Origin: Pseudonocardia terrae
GTDB taxonomy: Bacteria; Actinomycetota; Actinomycetes; Mycobacteriales; Pseudonocardiaceae
DNA: 64,000 nt
NCBI RefSeq assembly: GCF_021343995.1
Contig: NZ_JAJTTE010000013.1
Span: 62,001-126,000 of the forward strand
Reading direction: 5' to 3'
In this document: positions 18,798-27,642 of the stretch, one piece after another
Layout: each line of letters begins with the position of its first letter
Numbering within the stretch: the first letter of the stretch is position 1
Position numbers and translations under genes: made by a program
The notes under the pieces: generated by a model
Told to the model about the DNA's origin: nothing
What the model saw: the letters and a program-made list of their open reading frames with translations, nothing else
Databases searched by the model: none

Positions 18798-20708
18798 GTG
18801 CCGCTCGACGAGTACCGCCGCAAGCGCGACCGGGGGCGCACGCCGGAGCCGGTCCCGGAGGCCGACCCCGCGCCCGATGCCTCGCCGGAGGGGCCCGGCG
18901 ACCGGTTCGTGATCCAGGAGCACCACGCCCGCGCGCTGCACTGGGACCTGCGCCTCGAACGCGACGGCGTGCTGGCCTCGTGGGCGGTGCCGAAGGGCCT
19001 GCCGGTCGACACCGAGACCCTGCGGCTGGCCGTCCGCACCGAGGACCACCCCCTGGAGTACCTGGAGTTCTCCGGCGAGATCCCGCGCGGGGAGTACGGC
19101 GGCGGGACCATGACGATCTGGGACCACGGCCGCTACGAGACCGAGAAGTGGTCCGATCGGGAGGTCGCCTTCACGCTGCACGGCGAGCGTGCGCAGGGGA
19201 AGTACGTGCTGGTCAAGAGCAACCGCGAGCGCCGGGACGGTTGGCTGCTCAAGCGCTCCGACCGCACCGACCGCTCCCCGCTCCCCCACGACACGGCCCC
19301 GATGCGCGGGGTGCCCGACGAGCTGCCGACGGACCCCGAGGGCTGGCTGCTGCAGGTCCGGTTCGGCGGGCGCCGCGTGATCGTCGAGGTCGACGGCGGC
19401 CGGGCCCGCCTGACGGCCGACGGCGACGAGGTCCAGGCGAAGACCCTCGCCGAGCTGGGGCCCTCGATCGGCGCCACCGCCCTGCTGCTCGACGCGGAGC
19501 TGACCCGCGGCGGCGAGCTGTGGATCTCCGACCTGCTGTTCCTCGACGGCCGGGACACCTGCGGGCTCGGGTTCACCGACCGGCACGCCCTGCTCGAGGA
19601 GCTGCCGCTGTCCGGACCGCACTGGCGGCTCGCCCCGGTGTACCCGGCCGACGGCGGCGCCGCCGTGCTCGACGCCGTCCGCGGGCAGGGGCTGCCGGGC
19701 GTCGTCGCCAAGCGGGCCGACTCGGTATATCTGCCCGGGAAGCGTTCCGACACCTGGCGGGAGGTGGGCGAGGTCGCCGAGCCCGAGAAGCCACGACAGC
19801 GGCGCGCCGGCGGGAAGGCGGGCGTGGGCCGGGCGACGCTGACCAACCCCGACAAGGTCCTCTACCCGCTCACCGGCACCACGAAGGCCGACGTCCTGGC
19901 GCACTACCGCGCGGTCGCGCCGGTCATGCTGCCGCACCTGGAGGGCCGGCCGGTCACGCTCGTGCGCTGGCCCGACGGCGTCGAGAAGCCCTCGTTCTTC
20001 GAGAAGGACGTCTCGCGGCACGCGCCGGACTGGATCCGCACCGAGCGGGTCGGGACGCCGGGCGGGCGGTCCGAGTCCGCCTACTTCCCACTGCTCGAGA
20101 GCGAGGAGGGCCTGGCCTGGGCGGCGAACCTGGCCGCCCTCGAACTGCACGTGCCCCAGTGGCGGGTCGGGCCACGCGGCGGCCGGCAGACCCCCGACCT
20201 GGTCGTCTTCGACCTCGACCCCGGCGAGGGGACGACGGTCGTCGAGTGCTGCCGGGTCGCGCAGCGGATCGCCGAGGTGCTCGCCGAGGACGACCTCGAG
20301 GCGTACCCCCGGACGTCGGGCGGCAAGGGGCTGCAGCTCTACCTGCCCGTCGCGGTCAGCCGGGCCGAGCAGACCATCGACTTCGCGAAGGCCGTGGCCG
20401 AGCGGCTGGCCGACGAGTCCCCGCGGAGCGCCACGTCGGTGATGGCGAAGGCGCGCCGGCGCGGCAAGGTCTTCGTGGACTGGAGCCAGAACAACACGGC
20501 GAAGACCACGATCGGCAGCTACTCGCTGCGCGGGCGGGCGCGCCCGACCGTCGCCACCCCGGTGACCTGGGAGGAGGTGCGCGGCTGCCGCCGCCCGGAC
20601 GACCTCGTCTTCACCCTCGACGACCTGCCCGGCCGCCTGGACCGGCACGGTGACCTGCTCGAACGCCTGCTGTTCAGCGAGCGGCAACGGCTTCCCCGTC
20701 GCGGATGA
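18798..20708 (+). CDS. LigD-type protein: phosphoesterase + degenerate ligase + polymerase
   Basis: LigD proteins repair double-strand breaks with Ku. In this 636-residue protein the order is 3'-phosphoesterase (about residues 30-160, with 'HHARALHWDLRLE' and 'GEIPRGEYGGGTMTIWDHG'), a short ligase-like stretch (about 175-320), then an AEP-type polymerase (about 345-630, with 'DLDP' at 472-475, 'TSGGKGLQLYLPV' and 'VFVDWSQNN'). The ligase motif KxDG is replaced by Arg188-Phe-Gly-Gly ('VRFGGR'). The later motif reads 'TWREVG' instead of 'WVKVK', and the OB-fold is missing, so it should not seal DNA itself. No ku or second ligase gene is in the window. The GTG start sits directly at the domain beginning. 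It may support NHEJ end processing with another ligase. Confidence 0.86.
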   Translation: MPLDEYRRKRDRGRTPEPVPEADPAPDASPEGPGDRFVIQEHHARALHWDLRLERDGVLASWAVPKGLPVDTETLRLAVRTEDHPLEYLEFSGEIPRGEYGGGTMTIWDHGRYETEKWSDREVAFTLHGERAQGKYVLVKSNRERRDGWLLKRSDRTDRSPLPHDTAPMRGVPDELPTDPEGWLLQVRFGGRRVIVEVDGGRARLTADGDEVQAKTLAELGPSIGATALLLDAELTRGGELWISDLLFLDGRDTCGLGFTDRHALLEELPLSGPHWRLAPVYPADGGAAVLDAVRGQGLPGVVAKRADSVYLPGKRSDTWREVGEVAEPEKPRQRRAGGKAGVGRATLTNPDKVLYPLTGTTKADVLAHYRAVAPVMLPHLEGRPVTLVRWPDGVEKPSFFEKDVSRHAPDWIRTERVGTPGGRSESAYFPLLESEEGLAWAANLAALELHVPQWRVGPRGGRQTPDLVVFDLDPGEGTTVVECCRVAQRIAEVLAEDDLEAYPRTSGGKGLQLYLPVAVSRAEQTIDFAKAVAERLADESPRSATSVMAKARRRGKVFVDWSQNNTAKTTIGSYSLRGRARPTVATPVTWEEVRGCRRPDDLVFTLDDLPGRLDRHGDLLERLLFSERQRLPRRG

Positions 20709-20736
20709 TCGGCGCCGGATGAGAGGGTTCCGCACT

Positions 20737-21543
20737 GTGACGGAGGCGGAGCGGGCGAAGCCGACCACGAGCGGGGACCGGCACCCGTACCTCGATGGGC
20801 CCTACCCGCGCCGGTACGCGCACCGCGGCTGGCACGTCGGCGAGCTCGCCGGCTGCGAGAACACCCTCGCCGGCTTCGAGCTCGCGGTGGCGAACGGCTT
20901 CTCCTACATCGAGATGGACGTGCACGCCTCCGCCGACGGCGTGCCGATGGTCCACCACGACGCGACCCTCGACCGCACCACCGACGGCAGCGGCCCGCTC
21001 GCCGGCCTGCCCGCCGCGGTGATCGAGGGCGCCCGGGTGGCCGGGCGGGAACCGGTGCCGCGGCTGGAGTCCGTGCTCGCGGCCCTGCCGGAGACCCGGT
21101 TCACGATCGAGCTGAAGTCCGACGCCGTCGTGCTGCCCACCCTGGCCGTGCTCGAGCGGCTCGCCGCCTGGGACCGGGTCTGCCTCGGCGCCTTCCACGA
21201 GAGCCGGCTGCGGCGGGCCCGCGCGGTCGGCCCGCGGCTGTTCACGTCGATGGGCTTCGAGGGGGTGCTCGGCCTGCGTGCCCGCGCCTGGCTGGACGCC
21301 GCCCCGTCGGCCCGCACCGCCCTGGAGCCGGTCCTGCCCCGGATCGGCGGCCGGCTCGCCCAGATCCCGCGGCACTTCGGCCCGCTCACGGTGGTCGACG
21401 ACCGTCTGCTCACGCGGGCCCACGACGCCGGCCTGGAGGTCCACGTCTGGACGGTCGACGAGCAGGCCGAGATGCGCGCGCTGCTCGCCATGGGGGTCGA
21501 CGGACTGCTCTCCGACCGGCCGGACCTGCTCATCGCCCTGTGA
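20737..21543 (+). CDS. Glycerophosphodiester phosphodiesterase
   Basis: The 268-residue TIM-barrel protein has the GDPD motifs 'AHRGWHVGE...ENTLAGFELAVANGFSYIEMDVHASADGVPMVHHDATLDRTT' (described, not listed in full: HRG, ENT, E-D-H and HD residues all present) and the closing 'VHVWTVDE'. It hydrolyses glycerophosphodiesters to glycerol-3-phosphate and an alcohol. There is no signal peptide, suggesting a cytoplasmic form. The GTG start is preceded by GAGAGGG; an in-frame ATG at 20719 is the alternative. Confidence 0.9.
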   Translation: MTEAERAKPTTSGDRHPYLDGPYPRRYAHRGWHVGELAGCENTLAGFELAVANGFSYIEMDVHASADGVPMVHHDATLDRTTDGSGPLAGLPAAVIEGARVAGREPVPRLESVLAALPETRFTIELKSDAVVLPTLAVLERLAAWDRVCLGAFHESRLRRARAVGPRLFTSMGFEGVLGLRARAWLDAAPSARTALEPVLPRIGGRLAQIPRHFGPLTVVDDRLLTRAHDAGLEVHVWTVDEQAEMRALLAMGVDGLLSDRPDLLIAL

Positions 21544-21555
21544 GCGCGGCGCGCT

Positions 21556-21722
21556 CTAGTGCGGTGACCACGAACGTTCGCCGGGTGATCGCGTGATCCG
21601 GGGGGTTCCTCGCAAGGCGCCCCCGCACCGCCTGTACCGGGCGTACCGGGGTGCGGGGGCAACGCCGCGAGGGGCCGCCCGGGCGCGCGAGGACCGGTGA
21701 ACGTTCGTGGTCACCGCACTAG
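21556..21722. repeat. 167-bp palindromic element with perfect 24-bp arms
   Basis: Bases 21556-21579 and 21699-21722 are perfect 24-bp inverted repeats, starting CTAGTGCGGTGACC and ending in the complement. Further stems are nested inside: CCTCGC (21608-21613) with GCGAGG (21667-21672), and an 11-bp stem (21619-21629 with 21650-21660). The whole element can fold into a long cruciform or RNA hairpin. It lies between two same-strand genes and ends ten bases before the MFS start codon. It may be a MITE-like or other intergenic palindromic repeat; there is no transposase in it. Confidence 0.85.
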
Positions 21723-21731
21723 GCTGCCGCG

Positions 21732-23069
21732 GTGAGCAGCGAGGCCGCCCCCGCGGACCGGACCGGAGACGGGCTGGTGGGATCGACGCCTGCGCGGCGT
21801 CAGGTGCTGGCCTGGGGTTTCTGGGACTGGGGCTCGTCGGCCTACAACACCATCACGCTCACGTTCGTCTTCTCCGTCTACCTCACCGACACCGTCGGAC
21901 GAGGCCTGCCCGGCACGGTGAACGCCAACAGCTGGCTCGGCTACGCGATCGGTGCCGCGGGCCTGGTGATCGCGCTGCTGGCGCCGGTGGTCGGGCAGAG
22001 CGCCGACCGGGCCGGACGCCGGCTGCGGTCCACCGCGATCTGGACCGCCGCGACGGTCGCGTCGATGGCCCTGCTCTTCTTCGTCCGCGACGACTGGCAC
22101 TACCTCTGGCTCGGCCTGCTGCTGCTCGCCCTGGGGTCGATCTTCTTCGAGCTCGCCGAGGTCTCCTACAACGCCGTCCTGCGGCAGATCTCGACGCCCG
22201 CCACGATCGGCCGGGTCTCCGGTTTCGGCTGGTCGATGGGCTACTTCGGCGGGATCGTGCTGCTCCTCGCGGTGTACGTGCTGTTCATCGCCGGCGAGGG
22301 GGGCGTGCTCGGGGTGAGCACCGAGGCCGGGCTCAACGTCCGGGTGGTCGCCCTCGTCTCGGCCGCCTGGTTCGCGCTGGCCGCGATCCCGCTCTTCCTC
22401 GTCGTACCCGAGGCGCCGCCCGCCGTCGACCGCCCGGCCCGGCTGGGCGTCCGGGCGAGCTACCGCAAGCTCGTCACCGACCTGCGGGACCTGCACCGCA
22501 CGAGCCCGCACACAGTCTACTTCCTCGGGGCGAGCGCCCTGTTCCGCGACGGGCTGGCCGCCGTGTTCACGTTCGGCGCGGTGATCGCGGTCAGCGTGTA
22601 CGGCCTGAGCTCCGGCGACGTCCTGGTCTTCGGCGTGGCCGCCAACGTCGTGTCGGCCCTCGGCGCCCTGAGCGGCGGATGGCTCGACGACCGGATCGGC
22701 CCGAAGGCGGTCATCGTCGGCTCGCTCGGCGGACTGATCCTCTGCGGTGTCGTGCTGCTGTTCCTGTCCGGCCCCACGGCGTTCTGGGTGTTCGGGCTCG
22801 GGCTGTGCCTGTTCGTCGGCCCGGCGCAGTCGTCGTCGCGCACCTATCTGGCCCGACTCACGCCCCCCGGTCAGGAGGGCCAGATGTTCGGCCTATACGC
22901 GACGACGGGGCGGGCGGTGTCGTTCCTCGCCCCGACGCTCGTGGGCTTCTTCACCTACGCGTTCGGCTCGGACCGCGCGGGCACGGTCGGGATCCTCGTG
23001 GTGCTCGCGGCCGGGCTGCTCGCGCTCTGGCCGGTCCGCCGGCCCGAGTCCGCCGCGCCGACCGGGTGA
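21732..23069 (+). CDS. MFS transporter (UMF1/Atg22-like)
   Basis: The 445-residue protein has twelve predicted membrane helices and the UMF1-type N-terminal motif 'FWDWGSSAYNTITLTFVFS' (in part), which is the hallmark of this family. Other features are 'GQSADRAGRR' in the first half and 'GGWLDDRIGPK' in the second, the usual MFS loop motifs. The family is related to vacuolar amino acid exporter Atg22; bacterial substrates are unknown. The GTG start lies ten bases after the palindromic element, so this region forms its leader. Confidence 0.88.
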   Translation: MSSEAAPADRTGDGLVGSTPARRQVLAWGFWDWGSSAYNTITLTFVFSVYLTDTVGRGLPGTVNANSWLGYAIGAAGLVIALLAPVVGQSADRAGRRLRSTAIWTAATVASMALLFFVRDDWHYLWLGLLLLALGSIFFELAEVSYNAVLRQISTPATIGRVSGFGWSMGYFGGIVLLLAVYVLFIAGEGGVLGVSTEAGLNVRVVALVSAAWFALAAIPLFLVVPEAPPAVDRPARLGVRASYRKLVTDLRDLHRTSPHTVYFLGASALFRDGLAAVFTFGAVIAVSVYGLSSGDVLVFGVAANVVSALGALSGGWLDDRIGPKAVIVGSLGGLILCGVVLLFLSGPTAFWVFGLGLCLFVGPAQSSSRTYLARLTPPGQEGQMFGLYATTGRAVSFLAPTLVGFFTYAFGSDRAGTVGILVVLAAGLLALWPVRRPESAAPTG

Positions 23070-23428
23070 TCGGGGTGCGCCGATCGCCGGATGTCCGGCG
23101 GTTCGCGCGGCAACCACGCCGACCTGCGCATATCCTGATGCATGTCGATCGCGGGTAACGGGAAGCCACCCACGTGTTAACACTCGGGTCCCGACCGGTG
23201 AGGTAAGTCACAGACGGCTGACACGTCACATTCGCGTGTGGCAGAGCGCCCGATGGGCCACACTCTGACGTCGGGACAGGAGCGGGTCACCGACGGTCGC
23301 GAGGACGTCGGCGTGCCCGCGCAATGCCTCCCCCGGGAATGCGCGGCTGTACTGCAGACGTTACACCGGGTGGCGACGATGTGACCGTCGAGGGGTGCCC
23401 CCCTCGGCAGAAGACGGGAGGATGACGC
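23070..23428. other. Non-coding region upstream of rbpA
   Basis: This 359-base gap holds no convincing gene. It contains an AT-richer stretch with GTGTTAACACT (23173-23183), a perfect short palindrome around GTGTTAACAC, plus several GTCACA/TGACACGTC motifs, and it ends in the SigR-like promoter and leader of rbpA. Confidence 0.6.
23336..23362 (+). promoter_or_regulatory. SigR/SigH-type promoter of rbpA
   Basis: GGAAT (23336-23340), 19 bases, then GTT (23360-23362) match the actinobacterial disulfide-stress sigma factor consensus GGAAT-N18/19-GTT. Transcription would start near 23370, about 60 bases before the rbpA ATG. In Streptomyces rbpA is a known SigR target, so the match is expected. 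Confidence 0.65.
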
Positions 23429-23770
23429 ATGGCCGACCGCGTGCTCCGTGGCAGCCGGCTCGGGGCTGTCAGCTACGAGACCGACCGGAATCACGACCTG
23501 GCGCCGCGGCAGCTGGTCCGCTACGTCTCCCCCTCGGGCCATGAGTTCGAGGTGCCGTTCGCGAACGACGCCGAGGCGCCCGCGACCTGGGAGTCGCCCC
23601 AGGGCGGCGTCGGGCGGCGCGTGGACGGCGTCGAGGCGGAGCAGAAGAAGACCAAGCCGCCGCGCACCCACTGGGACATGCTGCTGGAGCGCCGCTCGAT
23701 CCCGGAGCTCGAGGAGCTGCTCAACGAGCGCCTCGACCTGCTCCGCGAGCGTCGCCAGGAGATCGCCTAG
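23429..23770 (+). CDS. rbpA: RNA polymerase-binding protein RbpA
   Basis: RbpA is a small actinobacterial protein that binds the principal sigma factor and helps open-complex formation. The 113-residue product has the family start 'MADRVLRGSRLGAVSYETDRN' (in part), the core 'RYVSPSGHEFEVPFANDAE' and the sigma-interaction helix 'RTHWDMLLERRSIPELEELLNERL' (in part). Length is typical. GGGAGG precedes the ATG. It stands alone, with a strong terminator downstream. Confidence 0.96.
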   Translation: MADRVLRGSRLGAVSYETDRNHDLAPRQLVRYVSPSGHEFEVPFANDAEAPATWESPQGGVGRRVDGVEAEQKKTKPPRTHWDMLLERRSIPELEELLNERLDLLRERRQEIA

Positions 23771-23843
23771 TGATCGCCTGACCCTCCCGAACGGGTCGGC
23801 GTCGCGACGGCGACGCCACGGCGGACGCGCCGCAGCACACACC

Positions 23844-23880
23844 ACGAAGCCGGGCCACCTCCCGTGGGGCCCGGCTTCGT
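23844..23880 (+). terminator. Terminator after rbpA
   Basis: A perfect 13-bp inverted repeat (ACGAAGCCGGGCC at 23844-23856 and its complement at 23868-23880) with an 11-base loop lies about 75 bases after the rbpA stop. There is no T-run, as is common in actinomycete terminators. Confidence 0.8.
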
Positions 23881-23909
23881 CGTGTCCGGAGGGCGGCGAT
23901 GATGACCGC

Positions 23910-25550
23910 ATGTCCGCACGCACGATCAGGGACCTGGCCGACGCCCACGTCGCCGCGCACGCCGAGCTCGACCCGCTGCTCGCGACCTCGCTGGGCCTGC
24001 CCACCGGCCAGGACCGGCTCCCCGACCTCTCCCCCGCCGGCGACGAGGCCCTCGACGCCCTCGAGCGGGACACCCTCACCCGCCTCGAGGCCGCCGGCGA
24101 GCCCGCGAACGACACCGAGCGCCGGTGCGCCCGGCTGCTGCGCGAGCGCCTCGCCGCCACGCAGGCCATCCGCACCCTCGGCGAGCACCTCCGCAACGTC
24201 CAGATCCTCTTCGGGCCGGTCCAGGATCTGCGCACGACGCTCACGCTGATGCCCACCGGCACACCCGAGGAGCGCGCGAACCTCGCTGCCCGGCTCGCCG
24301 CCGTCCCCGCGGCGTTCGCCGGCTACGCGGAGAGCCTCCGGGCCGGGGCCGACCGCGGGCTGCTGGCGGCTCCGCGACAGGTCGACGCCGTCGTCGCGCA
24401 GTTCGGCTCGTGGCTCGCGGCCGACTGGTTCGCCTCCTTCGCCGCCGACGCCGGCCTCCCCGCCGACAGCGCGGACGCCCCGACCGCCGCCCTGGGCACG
24501 CTGCGGGAGTTCCTCGCCCGCGAGTACCGCCCGCGCACCGAGGGCGTCCCGGACGCCGTGGGCGAGGAGCGCTACCGGGCGGCCGTCCGCCGGTGGACCG
24601 GGGCCGACCTCGACCCCCGCGAGGCCTACGCGTGGGCCTGGTCGGAGTTCCACCGGATCCTCGACGAGCAGCGGGCCGAGACCGCGCGGGTCCTGCCCGG
24701 TGCCACGCCGCGCGAGGCGATGGCGCACCTGGAGACGCACGGCGAGATCGTCGAGGGCGTCGACGCCGTCCGCGCCCGGCTGCAGGGGATCATGGACGAC
24801 ACGATCGCGGCCCTGCAGGGCACGCACGTCGACCTCGCCCCCGAGCTGCTGCGCGTCGAGGCCGTGATCGCGCCCGAGGGCAGTGCCGCCGCGCCGTACT
24901 ACACCCAGCCCTCGCTGGACTTCGCCCGGCCCGGCCGCACCTGGCTCCCGACGCTGGGCCGCGACCGCTTCCCGATGTGGGACCTCGTGAGCACCTGGTA
25001 CCACGAAGGCGTCCCCGGGCATCACCTGCAGCTCGGCCAGTGGGCGCTGTGTGCGGGCGAGCTCTCCACCTTCCAGGCCTCGGCCGGCATGATCAGCGGG
25101 AACCTCGAGGGCTGGGCGCTCTACGCGGAGCGGCTCATGGACGAGCTGGGCTTCCTCACCGACCCCGGCGAGCGGCTCGGCTACCTCGACGCCCAGATGA
25201 TGCGCGCGATCCGAGTGATCATCGACATCGGCATGCACCTGGAGCTGGCGGTCCCCGCCGACTCGCCGATGCACGCCGGGCTGACCTGGACGCCCGGGCT
25301 CGCCCGGGAGTTCTTCGGCGCCTACTGCGGCCGCGACGCCGCCTTCCTCGACAGCGAGCTGCTGCGCTACCTGGGCGGGCCGGGGCAGGCGATCAGCTAC
25401 AAGCTCGGCGAGCGGGCCTGGCTCGCGGGCCGGGCCGCGGCGAAGCGGGCGCGGGGTGCGGACTTCGACCTCAAGGCGTGGCACATGACCGCGCTCTCAC
25501 AGGGCTCGCTCGGCCTCGACGACCTGGAGCAGGAGCTGGCCGCCCTGTAG
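23910..25550 (+). CDS. DUF885 family metallopeptidase-like protein
   Basis: The 546-residue protein belongs to DUF885, a group with a zinc-peptidase HExxH-like signature: 'WYHEGVPGHHLQ' near residues 366-377, followed by 'GNLEGWALYAERLMDELGF' (in part) with the glutamate typical of such folds. These proteins are thought to be metal-dependent peptidases or hydrolases; the substrate is unknown. No signal peptide is seen, so a cytoplasmic site is likely. The ATG begins 'MSARTIRDLADAHVAAHAEL'; upstream frame is the terminator and shadow sequence. Confidence 0.88.
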   Translation: MSARTIRDLADAHVAAHAELDPLLATSLGLPTGQDRLPDLSPAGDEALDALERDTLTRLEAAGEPANDTERRCARLLRERLAATQAIRTLGEHLRNVQILFGPVQDLRTTLTLMPTGTPEERANLAARLAAVPAAFAGYAESLRAGADRGLLAAPRQVDAVVAQFGSWLAADWFASFAADAGLPADSADAPTAALGTLREFLAREYRPRTEGVPDAVGEERYRAAVRRWTGADLDPREAYAWAWSEFHRILDEQRAETARVLPGATPREAMAHLETHGEIVEGVDAVRARLQGIMDDTIAALQGTHVDLAPELLRVEAVIAPEGSAAAPYYTQPSLDFARPGRTWLPTLGRDRFPMWDLVSTWYHEGVPGHHLQLGQWALCAGELSTFQASAGMISGNLEGWALYAERLMDELGFLTDPGERLGYLDAQMMRAIRVIIDIGMHLELAVPADSPMHAGLTWTPGLAREFFGAYCGRDAAFLDSELLRYLGGPGQAISYKLGERAWLAGRAAAKRARGADFDLKAWHMTALSQGSLGLDDLEQELAAL

Positions 25551-25572
25551 GACCGCGTCGGGACGCCGAGCG

Positions 25573-27534
25573 TCAGCGCGGCGGGCGGTCTCCCTCGCGG
25601 GTCCGGCGCAACAGGCCTCCCGCGGCGAGCACGTCGCGCTCCCCGCGGCTGAGCAGCAGCCGCAGCGCGATCGGCTCGCCGCGGTCGACCTCGGCGGTCA
25701 GCTCCTCGGCTCCGGAACGGACCGCATCGGCCAGGCCGGCGATGTGCCACCGGTCGCCGACCGACACCCGCTCCCGATCGGCGTCGGCGGCGAGGAGCAG
25801 CGGGACGATCCCCTGCACGACGAGGTTGCGCCGGTGGATGCGCGCGAACCCGGCCGCCGCCACGACCATGATGCCGAGGTGCAGCGGGGCCATCGCGGCG
25901 TGCTCCCGGGACGAGCCCTGCCCGTAGTTGTCCCCGCCGACGATGATCCCGGGGGTCCCCTGCCCCGCCCATTCCCGCGCCCGGTCGTGGAAGTCCGGGT
26001 CGAAGCGGCGGAACAGGTAGTGGCTGCACGCCTCGATGTCCGACCACACGGACATGCCGATGGCGCCGTCCGGGGCCATGTCGCCGGTGGAGACGTCGTC
26101 CCCGACGACGATCACGACGCGGCCGTCGAGCTCGGCCGGCGGTGGTTCCGGCAGCGGAGGCGGGACGAGGCTCGGTCCGCGGACGATCTCCACCCGCCGC
26201 GCCTCGACCGCCGGCAGCGGCTCGGTGATCAACCCGTCGACCACCGCCGGGTCGGGGCCCGGGGCCGCGGGCAGCGGAGGGAACGCACCGAGGTCGCGGG
26301 GATCCGTGATGTGGCCCGTCAACGCGGTGGCCGCCGCCGTCGAGGGCGAGCAGAGGTAGACGCGGTCCTCGGCCGTGCCGCTGCGGCCGGGGAAGTTGCG
26401 GTTGAACGTCCGGACGGACGCCTGCCCGCGCGTCGGCGCCTGCCCGATCCCGATGCAGGGGCCACAGACCGGCTCCAGCATCCGGGCACCCGCCGTGGCG
26501 AGGTCGCGGTACACGTCGCCCCGCACGATCGTGTCCAGGATCTGGCGCGAGCCCGGCGTGACCGTGAGCGCGACGTCCGGGTGGACGGTGCGGCCCGCCA
26601 GCACCGCGGCGACCGTCGCGAGGTCCTCGTAGGAGGAGTTGACCGAGGAGCCGACGCACACCTGCACGACCGGCGTGCCCGCGACCTCCCGGACCGGCAC
26701 GACGTCGCCCGGGGACTGCGGCACGGCGATCAACGGTTCGAGGGCCACGAGGTCGATGTGCTCCTCGTCGTCGTAGGTCGCGCCGTGGTCGGCGGTCAGC
26801 GCGGTCCAGTCCTGGTCGCGGCCCTGCGCGGCCAGCCACTCCCGCGTCCGCTCGTCGGCCGGGAACACGGCACCGGTCGCCCCGGTCTCCGTGATCATGT
26901 TGCAGATCGTGGCCCGCTGGGTGACCGACAGGGTGGCCACCCCCTCGCCCGTGAACTCGAACACCGCGCCCGTGCCGCCCCGGACGCCGTGGCGGCGCAG
27001 GAGCTCCAGGATCACGTCCTTCGCCTCCACCCAGTCCGGCAGGGTGCCGGTGAGCTCGACGCGCACGACCCGCGGAGAGGCCAGGTCGAACCCGTGGCCG
27101 GCCATCGCGACGGCCACCTCCAGGCCGCCCGCGCCCACCGCGAGCATCCCGAGGGCGCCCGCGGTCGTCGAGTGCGAGTCCGCGCCCACGAGCAGGCCTC
27201 CAGGCCGGGCGAACCGCTCCAGGTGCAAGTAGTGCGAGATCCCGTTCCCCGCCGGGGAGTACCGCACCCCGAACCGGCGGCAGAACGAGCGCAGGTAGTG
27301 GTGCTCGGCCATGTTCCGGTCGTCGATCTGCAGCACGTTGTGGTCGACGTAGAGCACCGTCGGGTCCACCACCACCCGCTCCGCGCCGAGCGCCTCGAAC
27401 TGCATGCACGCCATCGACCCGGTGGCGTCCTCGATGAGCACCTGGTCGACGTCGAGCGTGACGTCCTCGCCGTGCGCGAGCGGCCCCCCGCCGCCGTGCC
27501 CGGCGAGGAGCATGCGGGTGACGCTCTCGGCCAC
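25573..27534 (-). CDS. Aconitate hydratase
   Basis: The 653-residue protein carries the three aconitase core motifs: 'GADSHSTTAGALG', 'VQVCVGSSVNSS' and 'MLEPVCGPCIGIG', with the three cysteines that bind the [4Fe-4S] cluster. The C-terminal swivel domain starts near residue 455 and contains 'GDNYGQGSSREHAA'. It is about 250 residues shorter than the AcnA of most actinomycetes and resembles the bacterial aconitase group close to the mitochondrial type and homoaconitase. It should isomerise citrate and isocitrate, but another hydroxy-acid is possible. The GTG start at 27534 avoids a Pro/Arg-rich upstream extension. It diverges from an MFS transporter with 108 bases between starts. Confidence 0.88.
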   Translation of the reverse strand: MAESVTRMLLAGHGGGGPLAHGEDVTLDVDQVLIEDATGSMACMQFEALGAERVVVDPTVLYVDHNVLQIDDRNMAEHHYLRSFCRRFGVRYSPAGNGISHYLHLERFARPGGLLVGADSHSTTAGALGMLAVGAGGLEVAVAMAGHGFDLASPRVVRVELTGTLPDWVEAKDVILELLRRHGVRGGTGAVFEFTGEGVATLSVTQRATICNMITETGATGAVFPADERTREWLAAQGRDQDWTALTADHGATYDDEEHIDLVALEPLIAVPQSPGDVVPVREVAGTPVVQVCVGSSVNSSYEDLATVAAVLAGRTVHPDVALTVTPGSRQILDTIVRGDVYRDLATAGARMLEPVCGPCIGIGQAPTRGQASVRTFNRNFPGRSGTAEDRVYLCSPSTAAATALTGHITDPRDLGAFPPLPAAPGPDPAVVDGLITEPLPAVEARRVEIVRGPSLVPPPLPEPPPAELDGRVVIVVGDDVSTGDMAPDGAIGMSVWSDIEACSHYLFRRFDPDFHDRAREWAGQGTPGIIVGGDNYGQGSSREHAAMAPLHLGIMVVAAAGFARIHRRNLVVQGIVPLLLAADADRERVSVGDRWHIAGLADAVRSGAEELTAEVDRGEPIALRLLLSRGERDVLAAGGLLRRTREGDRPPR

Positions 27535-27642
27535 GGCCCCATCGTCGCCGCCTCGACCGGGGACCGCAGTGCGAGGCGGTGTAGGACGCGCCCGGGTGGG
27601 TAGGCGGACACGCGACACTCATTGCCGGCACAAGGGGGTGCC

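Noticed and set aside
21556..21722. Insertion sequence
   Set aside because: There are inverted ends but only 167 bases and no transposase; no clear target duplication was seen.
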